Of a stretch of 64,000 bases of DNA, positions 43,957 through 53,721 are shown one piece after another. Below the pieces are notes generated by a model. That model was not told where the DNA came from. It saw only the letters and a program-made list of their open reading frames with translations, and did no database searches. Where the stretch lies: assembly GCA_030433355.1 (NCBI GenBank), contig JAUIMG010000010.1, forward strand, positions 1-64,000. The letters run 5' to 3'. The translations under genes and the position numbers were made by a program. The stretch comes from Bacteroidia bacterium (lineage in GTDB: Bacteria; Bacteroidota; Bacteroidia; Flavobacteriales_E; Vicingaceae). Position 1 is the stretch's first letter, and each line of letters begins with the position of its first letter.

Positions 43957-44683
43957 CATTCAGCAGGACAAAATATACGATATCCTTGTAGATGCAGGAG
44001 TCTCTTATGAATCATTACAAATTGATTTAATCGACCACCTATGTTGTATGGTGGAAGAAAAAATGGACAATGGTTTGGATTTTAGTCAATCCCTAACATT
44101 ATCCATCCAAGAGTTTGGTCTCTCTAGCTTTGCGGAAGTGCAAGAGACCACACTATACTTATTAACCTTAAAATTAAACAAAATGAAAAAAGCAATTGGC
44201 GTATTAGGAATTATTTCAGCACTAGCTGTAATAGCAGGTGTTTTATTTAAAATCAATCATTTCCCCGGTGCAGGAATCCTATTAGCTGTTGGACTAATTT
44301 TAGTCAGTCTTATCGTATTTCCTTTTATGGCATATTTTGAATTGGCAAAAGGAAATTCAGCAATTCAAAAATTTGCAACAATAAGCGGCTACACAGCAGC
44401 TACCATACTAAGCTTAGCCACTTTATTTAAAATTATGATGTGGCCGGGCTCTCCTATCATAGCCTATACTGGTCTATTTTTATTGGTGATAGTCTTTTTA
44501 CCAAGCTACACCTTTAAAAACTATAAAATCGCTGAAAACAAAATGATGGCATTTTCACGTTCACTTCTAATATTGGCAGGAGTGGTTGTTTTTTGGGGAT
44601 TAATTCCCATATCAAAAGACAAAAAAATAGATCAACATAAAATACATCAAGAAAAAATTATAGAGAATCAGATTGAAGAATAA
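43940..44683 (+). CDS. membrane protein cotranscribed with PadR, GldL-like helices
   Basis: 247 residues. A soluble N-terminal helical domain (about 1-75, QIDLIDHLCCMVEEKMDNGLDF) resembles the DUF1700-type part found next to PadR genes. Six hydrophobic segments follow. Two of them carry similar signals, FKINHFPGAG and FKIMMWPGSP, as in GldL-like membrane proteins. The tail is charged (KDKKIDQHK). Its likely role is linked to membrane stress controlled by PadR; the real function is not known. Confidence 0.6.
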   Translation: MAQLNSIQQDKIYDILVDAGVSYESLQIDLIDHLCCMVEEKMDNGLDFSQSLTLSIQEFGLSSFAEVQETTLYLLTLKLNKMKKAIGVLGIISALAVIAGVLFKINHFPGAGILLAVGLILVSLIVFPFMAYFELAKGNSAIQKFATISGYTAATILSLATLFKIMMWPGSPIIAYTGLFLLVIVFLPSYTFKNYKIAENKMMAFSRSLLILAGVVVFWGLIPISKDKKIDQHKIHQEKIIENQIEE

Positions 44684-44687
44684 AAAT

Positions 44688-44718
44688 AAAAAGAGGGGAA
44701 TATAAATTCTCCTCTTTT
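44688..44718. terminator. bidirectional terminator
   Basis: AAAAGAGGGGAA and TTCTCCTCTTTT pair with one G-T wobble over a six-base loop between two converging genes, with A and T flanks on both sides. Confidence 0.8.
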
Positions 44719-45922
44719 ATTTTCCACTAATTGCTAATGCTGCTCTGTATGAAGTTGTCCAAGCAGCTTGAAAATTAAAGCCCCCTGTTACCGCATCAAC
44801 ATCCAAAACTTCCCCGCAGAAATAAAGCCCTTCCACTTTCTTGCTTTCCATGGTTTTCATATTTACTTCGCCTAATTCTAAACCACCACAAGTCACAAAC
44901 TCCTCCTTAAAAGTAGTTTTCCCATTTGCAGTATATAAATCATTACTTAATACCTGCTCTAACCTCTCAACTTCCTCCTTATTTAAATCTGCCCAATTTT
45001 TGTCTGAAGCAATAGAAGCTCGATCTATAAAATAAGTCCATAATCGTTTAGGAATTTCAGAAAGGGAAGTTTTCCAAACCAATTTATTACCATAGCGTTT
45101 CCTTTGCTCTTCAATAAAGCTTTCTGCATTATCCATCCAACAAACTGCAAATTCAAATTGATAAGATTTAGCGAATAAGTACTTTGCAGCTTTTGCAGAC
45201 AATTTTAAAATAACAGGTCCACTCATTCCCCAATGAGTAAAAAGCACAGGTCCGTATTCTTCAAAATCAGTTGCCTTTAATTTAACGGTGGCGTTTATTG
45301 AAAGTCCCATCAATTGATTGGAAGGGTGCTTTGGTAAATTAAAGGTAAAAAGAGAAGGTATGGGAGCAATAATATTTAATCCCAGCTCATTTAAAAATTC
45401 ATAATGCTTCTCTTTAGAATTTCCTCCTACACCTACAACTATTTTGTCGGCTTCTATTACTCCATCTTTGCATTGAAGTTGAAAATTATTGGTTTTAGTG
45501 ATTTTCAGAACTTCAGTCGACATTTTAATAGAAATAGCTAATTTCTTAGCTTCCTCTAGAAAGCAATCAATAATAGTTTGAGAGGAATTTGAGCTAGGAA
45601 ACATTCTTCCATCTTCTTCTACTTTCAATTCTACTCCCCTCTCTTCAAACCATTCAATAATATCTCCAACTCCAAAATGATGAAGAGGACCTAACAATTC
45701 CTTCTCTCCTCTTGGATAATGCCACGATAACTCTTTTGGATCAAAACAAGCATGTGTTACATTGCACCTTCCACCTCCACTAACTTTTACTTTAGAAAGT
45801 AATTTTGAAGTCTTTTCAAGAATAACAACATTAGTCTGAGGATTTAGTCGGGCAATATTAATTGCAGCAAAAAAACCACTTGCTCCACCTCCAATTACAA
45901 CTATTTTTTCTTTGCCTTTCAA
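44717..45922 (-). CDS. FAD-dependent oxidoreductase, HI0933/BaiN family
   Basis: 401 residues. VVIGGGASGFFAAI (about 8-21) is the FAD-binding dinucleotide fold, KVKVSGGGRCNVTH (about 45-58) is the family signature, and FCGEVLDVDAVTGGFNFQAAW near the C terminus completes the flavin site. The family includes BaiN and related enzymes; the substrate here is not known. No partner gene lies beside it. Confidence 0.9.
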   Translation of the reverse strand: MKGKEKIVVIGGGASGFFAAINIARLNPQTNVVILEKTSKLLSKVKVSGGGRCNVTHACFDPKELSWHYPRGEKELLGPLHHFGVGDIIEWFEERGVELKVEEDGRMFPSSNSSQTIIDCFLEEAKKLAISIKMSTEVLKITKTNNFQLQCKDGVIEADKIVVGVGGNSKEKHYEFLNELGLNIIAPIPSLFTFNLPKHPSNQLMGLSINATVKLKATDFEEYGPVLFTHWGMSGPVILKLSAKAAKYLFAKSYQFEFAVCWMDNAESFIEEQRKRYGNKLVWKTSLSEIPKRLWTYFIDRASIASDKNWADLNKEEVERLEQVLSNDLYTANGKTTFKEEFVTCGGLELGEVNMKTMESKKVEGLYFCGEVLDVDAVTGGFNFQAAWTTSYRAALAISGK

Positions 45923-45946
45923 GCCTTATTAATATATTTACCCTTT

Positions 45947-47842
45947 ATGCTATTTTACAAAAGGTTTTTCTTTTTAATTGCCCTTCTAGTATTCTCTTTA
46001 ACTATAAAGAGTCAACCTCTTTTTGTTGTTGATAATATTATCTTACAAACCATAGAAACAGAGCTAAAGATAGAAAACCTTGATACCTCACAAACCTACT
46101 TTTTATCCTCATCAAATTCGAAAGAAATAATTGAGATTAGAAATACAGTTAATTATTCAAAAATAATCTCTTTAGAAGAAACAAAAACTTTTACCTTAAG
46201 CTCTAAAGAAGAAGATTATGAAATTACCATAAATCCAATTCCTATATGGGCATCTATTTTACCGCCACTTATTGCTATACTGCTAGCTTTAGTTTTTAAG
46301 GAAGTAATCTCTTCTATTCTAATTGGAATATTTTCTGGAGCATTTATCATGGAGGTATATAATGAATCCATTTTAAATGCATTTCTCAATGCCTTTATGA
46401 GAAGTATTGATACGTACTTAATAGATTCTTTAAACAATAAAGGACATCTATCCATTATTTTATTTTCATTACTCATTGGAGGAATGGTAGGAGTTATTTC
46501 CAAAAATGGAGGAATGCAAGGTGTGGTAAATAGAATAGCTAAAAGAGCTAATAATGCTAAAAATGGTCAATTAGCTACTTGGCTGCTAGGTGTTGCTATC
46601 TTTTTTGATGACTATGCAAATACTCTTGTAGTCGGCAATACCATGCGTCCGGTTACCGACCGCTTAAAAATTTCAAGAGAGAAATTAGCTTACATTGTTG
46701 ACTCTACAGCTGCTCCAATGGCAGCCATTGCATTTATCACTACTTGGATTGGTGCAGAATTGGCTTACATAGAAAGCGGCATTAACAGTATCGAAGGACT
46801 TAATGTTGGAGTCTACGCCACTTTTATTTCCTCCTTGGCCTATTCATTTTACCCCATATTGGCTTTAATTTTTATTTTAATTCTGATTTACACAGGTAGA
46901 GATTTTGGCCCTATGTATAAAGCAGAAAAAAAGGCAAGAGCAGAAGGAGTTAGACCAACTCATTATGATGCAATTGAGGAAATGGAAGAGTTTGAAACAG
47001 ATGTATCTATAAAGCCAAAAGCTTACAATGCAATTATTCCGCTTATCATCGTAATAGTTGGAACAGTCGCAGGACTTCTTTTCACTGGTTATGAAAGTTC
47101 GGTTTGGGCAGATACCTCGATAAGCCTTGGAAGAAAATTATCGACGACAATCGGAAATGCAGACTCTTATTTAGCCCTACTTTGGTCTTCTTTAGCTGGT
47201 TTAGTTATGGCTATCATTTTGAGTGTCTTCCAAAAATTATTAAGTCTCGACAAAACTATGCATTCAGCTATAAATGGCTTTAAAACAATGCTACCAGCCA
47301 TTATCATTTTAGTCTTAGCTTGGGCTTTAGCTTTAGTAATTGAAGAAATGCATACAGCAGACTTTATAACCTCGCTATTATCAGACAGTATTAGTCCTTA
47401 TTTGATTCCTGCTTTTACTTTTGTCTTAGCAGCTGTAGTTGCTTTCTCAACAGGATCCTCATGGGGTACAATGGCTATTATTTATCCATTAATGCTACCA
47501 ACGGCATGGCATTTGAGTCAAGTAAATGGGGTAGATTTTGAAACCTCATTAAGTATTTTCAACAATGTAGTAGCTTGTGTTTTAGCAGGTGCAGTTCTTG
47601 GAGATCATTGCTCACCTATATCAGACACTACAATCCTAAGCTCGTTAGCAAGTTCTTGTGATCATATTTCGCATGTAAAAACACAAATGCCTTATGCTTT
47701 AACTGTTGGTTTTGTTGCATTACTATTTGGAACTTTACCATCTGCATTTGGAATGCCATTCATTCTCAATTTATTTCTTTCTACTGCAGTGCTGTATTTT
47801 ATAGTTAAATATTTTGGGAAAAAAGTAGAAAACCTTACCTAA
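45947..47842 (+). CDS. Na+/H+ antiporter, NhaC family, with N-terminal extension
   Basis: 631 residues. A signal-like segment (1-22) and a periplasmic beta-rich part (about 23-97) precede about 12 membrane helices. The NhaC signature is in GVAIFFDDYANTLVVGNTM and STGSSWGTMAIIYPL. It exchanges Na+ for H+ or transports small organic ions. The N-terminal extension is not part of the standard NhaC fold and may bind a ligand or another envelope protein. Confidence 0.87.
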   Translation: MLFYKRFFFLIALLVFSLTIKSQPLFVVDNIILQTIETELKIENLDTSQTYFLSSSNSKEIIEIRNTVNYSKIISLEETKTFTLSSKEEDYEITINPIPIWASILPPLIAILLALVFKEVISSILIGIFSGAFIMEVYNESILNAFLNAFMRSIDTYLIDSLNNKGHLSIILFSLLIGGMVGVISKNGGMQGVVNRIAKRANNAKNGQLATWLLGVAIFFDDYANTLVVGNTMRPVTDRLKISREKLAYIVDSTAAPMAAIAFITTWIGAELAYIESGINSIEGLNVGVYATFISSLAYSFYPILALIFILILIYTGRDFGPMYKAEKKARAEGVRPTHYDAIEEMEEFETDVSIKPKAYNAIIPLIIVIVGTVAGLLFTGYESSVWADTSISLGRKLSTTIGNADSYLALLWSSLAGLVMAIILSVFQKLLSLDKTMHSAINGFKTMLPAIIILVLAWALALVIEEMHTADFITSLLSDSISPYLIPAFTFVLAAVVAFSTGSSWGTMAIIYPLMLPTAWHLSQVNGVDFETSLSIFNNVVACVLAGAVLGDHCSPISDTTILSSLASSCDHISHVKTQMPYALTVGFVALLFGTLPSAFGMPFILNLFLSTAVLYFIVKYFGKKVENLT

Positions 47843-48075
47843 ATTTAATTCTTTCCCATCCACTCCCCCTTTTAACACTTTCGCGTTAATAACTTAAGAA
47901 GTATAAGCCATTAGTAAGCTTCCCTATTAAATAGTTTTGATTAAGCACATTTTCTAATTGTGCTAATAGGGTAAATGAAACTTATATATCGATTAAAACA
48001 AGCTTCAAAATACAGTTTACTACACTCCTCACCTCTTATTTTAACTACAACCAACTTTCTTAAAAGCCAATAAAC
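47843..48075. other. noncoding leader with short inverted repeat
   Basis: About 230 bases. TTAAGCACA (47941-47949) and TGTGCTAA (47959-47966) form an imperfect repeat that could be an operator or a weak hairpin. No promoter box was clear. Confidence 0.35.
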
Positions 48076-49521
48076 ATGGGAAAAATAGCCTTTATCATAG
48101 TCAATTTTTTATTCTTACTAGGTTATAATATTTACTTTGGAGGAGAAGTAACCGCAGACCAGAAAATACCATCAGATGTTTTAAGAGGCGAAAAATTTAC
48201 GATAGAAGTAATGATTAACAAAGGGGATAGAGAAGGTTTTGCTAAATGGCAACAAGAAATACCTGATGGATTTATTGCTTCACCAATAGAAACTCAAGGA
48301 GCTACATTTTCATTTAAAAAACAAAATGTTAAACTAATATGGATGGCTTTACCTGAAGAAGAGAACTTCACAATTAGTTATGAGATAATTCCTGAACCTA
48401 CTGTTGAAGGAGTTTTTTCTTTTGAAGGGAAATTTTCATACATAGAAGAAAATGAAAGAAAGGATATTATATCAGTTTCTGAAGAAATTAAAATTGGCAG
48501 CAGCGATGTACTAGCAAATAAAGAAGAAGAAAAAGAAGAATCTATTGAAGAGCTTATTGATAATAACGAAACATTAGAGGAAGAGGTAGAACCAAAAAAA
48601 ATGGAAGAAGAATCAGTGATAGCAGTTGCAAGTGTTGAAACTGATAAAAATATAGAAGACAATAAAGAAGAAATAATTGCAGAGGATATAGAGGACAATC
48701 TAATATCCAAAAAACAGGTAACTAACCAAGAAGGTGTAAGTATTGAGAGAAAGATTTTAAACCTTGGAAACGGCAACTATGAAGTAAAATTGAAGGTATC
48801 CAAGGGAAAAAATGAAGGTTTTGGTAAGATTGAAGAATATATTCCACCTGGATACATTGCAATGGAGAAGTCTAATATGGATGGTATGTTTTCATTCAAT
48901 GATAATGTCATGAAGATTCTATGGATGGCTTTACCTGAGGAGAATGAAATAAACATCAGCTATTTAATGCAAAGCGAAGGTGACGAATTAGACTCCGCGA
49001 CAATTCATGGTGTATTTTCTATTTTAATAGCTGATGAATCCTACCAATTAGCAATGGGACCAAGTAAGTTTAAAAACTATTTTGTATCGAACACTGAGGA
49101 GATGATTGCAGCAAGTACAGAAGATATTGCAGAAGAAATTGTAGAAACTGAAATAGTAGAAGAAATCGATATAGAGGAACCAAGAAAGCAGGAGATCATA
49201 AAGGAAATTACCAATATCCCTTCACCCGAAACAGGAATTACCTATAAAGTTCAAATAGCTGCAGGTAAAAATGAAGTAAATCAGAATTACTTTGTAAGCA
49301 GACATAAAATCAATGAGCCTGTTAGTGCAGAGTATCACAATTCATGGTTTAAATACACAGTTGGAAACTACTCAATGTATAAAGAGGCTAGAGATAAAAG
49401 AAACAAAGTCTGGTCGGCTGACAACAAAATTGATGATGCATTTGTAACCGCATACAACTCTGGAGAGAGAATTAGCGTCCAAGAGGCATTAATGATATCT
49501 AATCAAAAGTGGGTTAAGTAA
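48076..49521 (+). CDS. periplasmic protein with two WMALPEE repeats and a SPOR-like end
   Basis: 481 residues. A short N-terminal hydrophobic segment (1-20) exports or anchors it. Two domains of about 100 residues repeat: KGDREGFAKW to WMALPEE (89-95) and KGKNEGFGKI to WMALPEE (283-289), each ending in a GVFS strand. Two strongly acidic linkers (about 143-210 and 338-375) follow each repeat. The end (388-465) resembles a SPOR domain (YKVQIAAG, WFKYTVGNYS, DAFVTAYNSG), which binds denuded glycan. I do not know a named family for the repeat. It sits upstream of a barrel with two SPOR-like parts. Confidence 0.6.
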   Translation: MGKIAFIIVNFLFLLGYNIYFGGEVTADQKIPSDVLRGEKFTIEVMINKGDREGFAKWQQEIPDGFIASPIETQGATFSFKKQNVKLIWMALPEEENFTISYEIIPEPTVEGVFSFEGKFSYIEENERKDIISVSEEIKIGSSDVLANKEEEKEESIEELIDNNETLEEEVEPKKMEEESVIAVASVETDKNIEDNKEEIIAEDIEDNLISKKQVTNQEGVSIERKILNLGNGNYEVKLKVSKGKNEGFGKIEEYIPPGYIAMEKSNMDGMFSFNDNVMKILWMALPEENEINISYLMQSEGDELDSATIHGVFSILIADESYQLAMGPSKFKNYFVSNTEEMIAASTEDIAEEIVETEIVEEIDIEEPRKQEIIKEITNIPSPETGITYKVQIAAGKNEVNQNYFVSRHKINEPVSAEYHNSWFKYTVGNYSMYKEARDKRNKVWSADNKIDDAFVTAYNSGERISVQEALMISNQKWVK

Positions 49522-49562
49522 TATTTTTTAAAAATATAGGGTATCTTTATTGCCTAAAGTAT

Positions 49563-51353
49563 ATGCATTTAATGAAGTCTTATCTTCTATTTTTCTTTTC
49601 TTGTTTATTAGTTATTAGTGCTTTTAGTCAACAAAATGATTCTACAAGCGTCACTAAGGCTGAGAATTCCCCTATTATTGGGATTGGCATTAATACTATT
49701 GGATTCTTTGGAGATTTAAATGATAGAAACTATGGAACTCCATTCGGCTCTAATGCAGCTTTCAACGTTAATCTTATTCAGCCAATAACAGATGAACTTT
49801 CTGTAAAGTTTGATTTAATGTTAGGTAAGGTTAGAGAAGAAGAAAGATCACTCCAAAGAAATTTAAATTTTGAAACTAACTTAACCGCAGCTAGTATTTT
49901 TCTTGAATATAATTTTAGCAATTTTTTACCTGAACAAAGGTTTTTAACGCCTTCTGTTACAGCTGGTTTAAGCGTAGTTGAATTCAATACCAAAATGGAT
50001 CTTTTAGATAGAAATAGGGAGCCATATAATTATTGGTCTGATGGAACAATTAGAAATATTCCTGAAAACAGTTCCGAAGCTGATGAAGCAATTATTATCA
50101 ATAGAGATTACTCTTTTGAAACAGATGCTAGAGATGCCGGAATAAATAATAGCACTACCTATGAAGAAAGAGCATTCGCTGTTCCATTAGGATTAGGAAT
50201 TACAATGCATTTAACAGACCAAATAGACTTTAGATTTCAAAGTACAGTGTATTTAACTTTTTCAGATTATATAGACGGTATAACAAGAACTACCACAAAA
50301 GAATTAGTTGGCAATAGAAATGCCAATGCCAATAACGATCATTTCTTAGTAAGTGGTGTAAGTGTTAGTTACAACTTTCAAAAAGTTAAAGGGATAGAAC
50401 AAGAGAATATAGAAAAAAGACAGGAAGATTTTGATTTCCTAAATAGCGGAAACTCTGAAGATTATGATGGGGACGGAGTAATTGATTTAATAGATTTATG
50501 TCCTTCCACGCCTGATGGAGTTGAAGTGGATTCTTTAGGATGTCCTATCGATTCAGATGGGGACGGTTTGGCAGATTATAAGGATGAAGAAGTAAATAGC
50601 GAATATCCTGAATTTGCTAATGAAAAAGGAGTTGAATTAACAGACGAAATGATTTATCGTTCATATCTGATGTATATGGACTCAACACTTGAATTAGCTG
50701 AAGTAATTGAAAGAGAATTTACTGGAAGTCAAGGAAATAAAAAAGTTGCTAAATATCGAGTAAAACTAGGCCAATATGGCATTGGAGACACTCCTTTAGA
50801 TATGAGCACCCTTATAATTTTACCTGATTTAGCTACAGTAGATCAAGATGAAAAAACTTTGTATACCGTTGGTAAATACAACACCCTTCCTCAAGCAACT
50901 AGAAGAAAACAAGAGTTAGAAGCTAAAGGTTATACGGATGCTGTTGTAGTAGAAAGAAATAGAAAAGGCAAATATGTTCCTGTTGCAGATGCAACTGCAG
51001 CTGCCATTGAGGCTGAACCTATTGAGACATCATCTAATGAAAATCAAATAGAAGAAATTAAACAAGACCCTAATGAAATAGTATTTAGAGTTCAACTTGG
51101 TGCTTTTAAAGTTAAACCAACCAGTGAAGCTTATAAAGAAGTACCTAGTTTATTCGTGATTGAATCGGGTGGATATTACAGGTATATGAGTGGATCTTTC
51201 AAAACTTTTGAAGAAGCTGCAAAACACAAAGTAAAAATGAATGTGAGTGGCTATAAAGATGCCTTTGTGGTTGCCTACAAAGGAGGAAAGAAGGTGTCAC
51301 TTAAATCCGTTGGAGTAGTTCCTATCCAATCGGACCCAATAATTGGTCAATAA
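49563..51353 (+). CDS. outer membrane barrel with Ca-type linker and two SPOR-like repeats
   Basis: 596 residues. The signal peptide is cut near SAFSQ (residue 22); an ATG at 49572 is also possible. Residues about 35-275 alternate like an outer membrane barrel (GIGINTIGFFGDLND, GLGITMHLTDQIDFRF). A thrombospondin type 3-like acidic segment follows (300-341, DYDGDGVIDLIDLCPS, DSDGDGLADYKDE). Two SPOR-like repeats end the protein (about 427-470 and 510-580, FRVQLGAFKV). The usual OmpA domain of such proteins seems replaced by SPOR repeats that would bind peptidoglycan. Confidence 0.65.
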   Translation: MHLMKSYLLFFFSCLLVISAFSQQNDSTSVTKAENSPIIGIGINTIGFFGDLNDRNYGTPFGSNAAFNVNLIQPITDELSVKFDLMLGKVREEERSLQRNLNFETNLTAASIFLEYNFSNFLPEQRFLTPSVTAGLSVVEFNTKMDLLDRNREPYNYWSDGTIRNIPENSSEADEAIIINRDYSFETDARDAGINNSTTYEERAFAVPLGLGITMHLTDQIDFRFQSTVYLTFSDYIDGITRTTTKELVGNRNANANNDHFLVSGVSVSYNFQKVKGIEQENIEKRQEDFDFLNSGNSEDYDGDGVIDLIDLCPSTPDGVEVDSLGCPIDSDGDGLADYKDEEVNSEYPEFANEKGVELTDEMIYRSYLMYMDSTLELAEVIEREFTGSQGNKKVAKYRVKLGQYGIGDTPLDMSTLIILPDLATVDQDEKTLYTVGKYNTLPQATRRKQELEAKGYTDAVVVERNRKGKYVPVADATAAAIEAEPIETSSNENQIEEIKQDPNEIVFRVQLGAFKVKPTSEAYKEVPSLFVIESGGYYRYMSGSFKTFEEAAKHKVKMNVSGYKDAFVVAYKGGKKVSLKSVGVVPIQSDPIIGQ

Positions 51354-51453
51354 TACCTAATTATTACCGCTCAAAACATAATACTAAGACTTAACGTTTA
51401 TTAACTAGAATAAGCTACTGCTTTCTCCTACCTTTATTGTTCAAATTATTTTT

Positions 51454-53058
51454 ATGAAAAAGCATTTATTTCTCACAAGCCTTATTTTACTAGCTACTAT
51501 TCAATTTAGTTTCTCTCAGAATACAAAAATGAAAGAAAAGTCTGATGGGGTTAGTAAACTAGACGCCCTAATGACAATTGTTAATTATGCTTACGTTGAT
51601 GAAGTTGATAATAATAAATTAGTTGAAGATGCAATAAAAGGGATGCTTAAAGAATTAGATCCTCATTCAGTATACATTCCAGAAGACGAGTTAAAAAAAA
51701 TGAATGAACCCTTAGAAGGAAATTTTGAAGGTATTGGAATTCAATTTAATATATTAAAGGATACCCTGATGGTAGTCTTCCCAATATCGGGAGGGCCTTC
51801 AGAAAAATTAGGAATTCAGGCGGGAGACAAAATCGTCACCATAGAAGGAGTTAATGTTGCAGGTGTAGGCTTAAAAAATAGCGATGTTCAGAAAAAATTA
51901 AGAGGGAAAAAAGGAACAGTTGTAAATATTGAAATTCTTAGAAAGTCTGAAAAAGAGCTTATCCCTTATGCAATTACAAGAGATAAAATACCCCTTTACA
52001 GCGTAGATGCATCGTATATGGCGACGCCTGATATTGGATATATAAAAGTCAATCGTTTTGCTAGAACAACAATGGAAGAGTTTACCTCTGCCCTAGATAC
52101 CTTAAAAGAAAACGGAGCAAAAGATTTAATTCTAGATCTTAGAGGAAATGGCGGCGGATATTTACAAACCGCTTTCTTAATGGCTGATGAGTTTTTAGAT
52201 CAAGGCAAAATGATTGTATATACGGCAGGCGATAAGCAAAATAAAGAAGAGTATAAGGCAACATCAAAAGGCGATTTTGAAAAGGGAAAACTGGTTGTTT
52301 TAATTGATGAAGGTTCGGCTTCTGCTTCTGAGATTGTTGCAGGTGCTGTTCAAGACTGGGATAGAGGTATGGTAATAGGCAGAAGATCATTCGGAAAAGG
52401 ATTAGTTCAAAAGCCTTTCTCTCTGCCTGATGGGTCGGCAATACGCTTAACTACTGCTCGTTATTACACGCCTACAGGAAGATCCATTCAAAGACCATAT
52501 GACGATGGCAAAGACAGTTACTATAACGAAATAAATAGAAGATTTGAACAAGGTGAATTAATGGTGAAGGACAGTATTGATTTTCCTGATTCCCTAAAGT
52601 TTTTTACTCCAAAGAAAAGAATTGTTTATGGTGGAGGTGGAATTATGCCTGACATCTTCATTCCCCTTGATACTACTTTAAACACTGAATTAAATAAAAA
52701 TTTGATTAGAAGAGGAGTATATAATGAGTTTACATTAAGTTACCTAGACAAGAAAAGAAAAAGCCTTCTTAAGGAATATCCAAACTTTCAAGAATTTAAA
52801 ACAAACTTTAGTTTGAATGAAGAATTTATGGAAGACTTCTTTAAATATGCTGAAAAGAAGAATGTAAAGAGAAATGAAGGTGATTATGAAAAATCGAAGA
52901 AACTTATTGACACTCAGATTACCGCTCTATTGGCAAGGAATTTATATAGCTCTTCTGCCTATTTTGAAATTATCAATCAACTAAATGATTCCTTTCTTCA
53001 AGCCATAAATGAGATACAAAGTGATGGTTTTGAAAAGGCTAAACTTGAATACGAATAA
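51454..53058 (+). CDS. S41 family C-terminal processing protease
   Basis: 534 residues. A signal peptide (cut after SFSQ) precedes a helical part, a PDZ domain (about 80-170, LGIQAGDKIVTIEG) and the S41 core with DEGSASASEIVAGA (nucleophile Ser) and RRSFGKGLVQ (general base Lys). It degrades or trims exported proteins, often near envelope assembly. The upstream TACCTTTA resembles a -7 box but lacks the last G. It is followed 36 bases later by the DUF1573 gene. Confidence 0.92.
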   Translation: MKKHLFLTSLILLATIQFSFSQNTKMKEKSDGVSKLDALMTIVNYAYVDEVDNNKLVEDAIKGMLKELDPHSVYIPEDELKKMNEPLEGNFEGIGIQFNILKDTLMVVFPISGGPSEKLGIQAGDKIVTIEGVNVAGVGLKNSDVQKKLRGKKGTVVNIEILRKSEKELIPYAITRDKIPLYSVDASYMATPDIGYIKVNRFARTTMEEFTSALDTLKENGAKDLILDLRGNGGGYLQTAFLMADEFLDQGKMIVYTAGDKQNKEEYKATSKGDFEKGKLVVLIDEGSASASEIVAGAVQDWDRGMVIGRRSFGKGLVQKPFSLPDGSAIRLTTARYYTPTGRSIQRPYDDGKDSYYNEINRRFEQGELMVKDSIDFPDSLKFFTPKKRIVYGGGGIMPDIFIPLDTTLNTELNKNLIRRGVYNEFTLSYLDKKRKSLLKEYPNFQEFKTNFSLNEEFMEDFFKYAEKKNVKRNEGDYEKSKKLIDTQITALLARNLYSSSAYFEIINQLNDSFLQAINEIQSDGFEKAKLEYE

Positions 53059-53059
53059 T

Positions 53060-53067
53060 TATATTTG
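53060..53067 (+). promoter_or_regulatory. -7 promoter box upstream of the DUF1573 gene
   Basis: TATATTTG matches TAnnTTTG and ends 27 bases before the ATG at 53095. It starts just after the S41 stop codon. No TTG at the standard spacing. Confidence 0.4.
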
Positions 53068-53094
53068 CAATCGAAATTTTTAAACCTTTATAGA

Positions 53095-53667
53095 ATGACA
53101 GATAACGTAAAAAATGGATTATTAGTAGTAATCGCAGTATTAACTTTAATTAATACAGTTATTTTAGCAACTGGCGATAGTGGTGTTTCTTATGAAAAAA
53201 CTTCTTTAGATAACAACGCAAACATTAGCAATGCTGCTGCAAATCAAGCTATTCCAATGGATAACAATGATGCTTTTGTACCAGAAGAACCAACAGGTCC
53301 TGCTACTACCATAGCATTTGAAAAAATGGAGCATGATTTTGGTACCATTGAGCAAAACACTACAAATCCTTATGTTTTTGAGTTTACTAATACCGGTAAC
53401 GAACCATTAATTATTACAGACGCTAAAGGAAGTTGCGGTTGTACTGTACCTGAATATCCAAGACAACCTTTACAACCTGGAGAGAAAGGAGAAATCAAAG
53501 TTGTATATAGTCCTGGACAACAAAAGAATCTTCAAACAAAAACTGTTACAATAACGGCAAATACTGAACCAGCGACAACAGTCTTAAGAATTAAAGCTAA
53601 TGTAAATCCTGGTGCCGATAATGGTAGCGTAGATCCAAATACAGGAGCAATACAATTAGGAAATTAA
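53095..53667 (+). CDS. DUF1573 domain protein
   Basis: 190 residues from the ATG at 53095. An upstream TTG at 53065 would overlap the -7 box. After an N-terminal hydrophobic anchor (about 7-25) and a low-complexity stretch, the DUF1573 fold begins with EKMEHDFGTIEQN, then FTNTGNEPLIITDAKGSCGC and KVVYSPGQQK, a beta-sandwich related to Ig-like domains. The Cys pair in SCGCT may form a disulfide or bind metal. Exported or anchored, probably in the envelope; role unknown. Confidence 0.85.
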   Translation: MTDNVKNGLLVVIAVLTLINTVILATGDSGVSYEKTSLDNNANISNAAANQAIPMDNNDAFVPEEPTGPATTIAFEKMEHDFGTIEQNTTNPYVFEFTNTGNEPLIITDAKGSCGCTVPEYPRQPLQPGEKGEIKVVYSPGQQKNLQTKTVTITANTEPATTVLRIKANVNPGADNGSVDPNTGAIQLGN

Positions 53668-53690
53668 TAGCAACAAAATTTAATCTTTTA

Positions 53691-53721
53691 AAAAAAGGCT
53701 CGGAAATTCCGAGCCTTTTTT
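53691..53721. terminator. bidirectional terminator
   Basis: AAAAAAGGCTCGG and CCGAGCCTTTTTT form a perfect stem between the DUF1573 gene and the converging ubiD-family gene. Confidence 0.9.
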
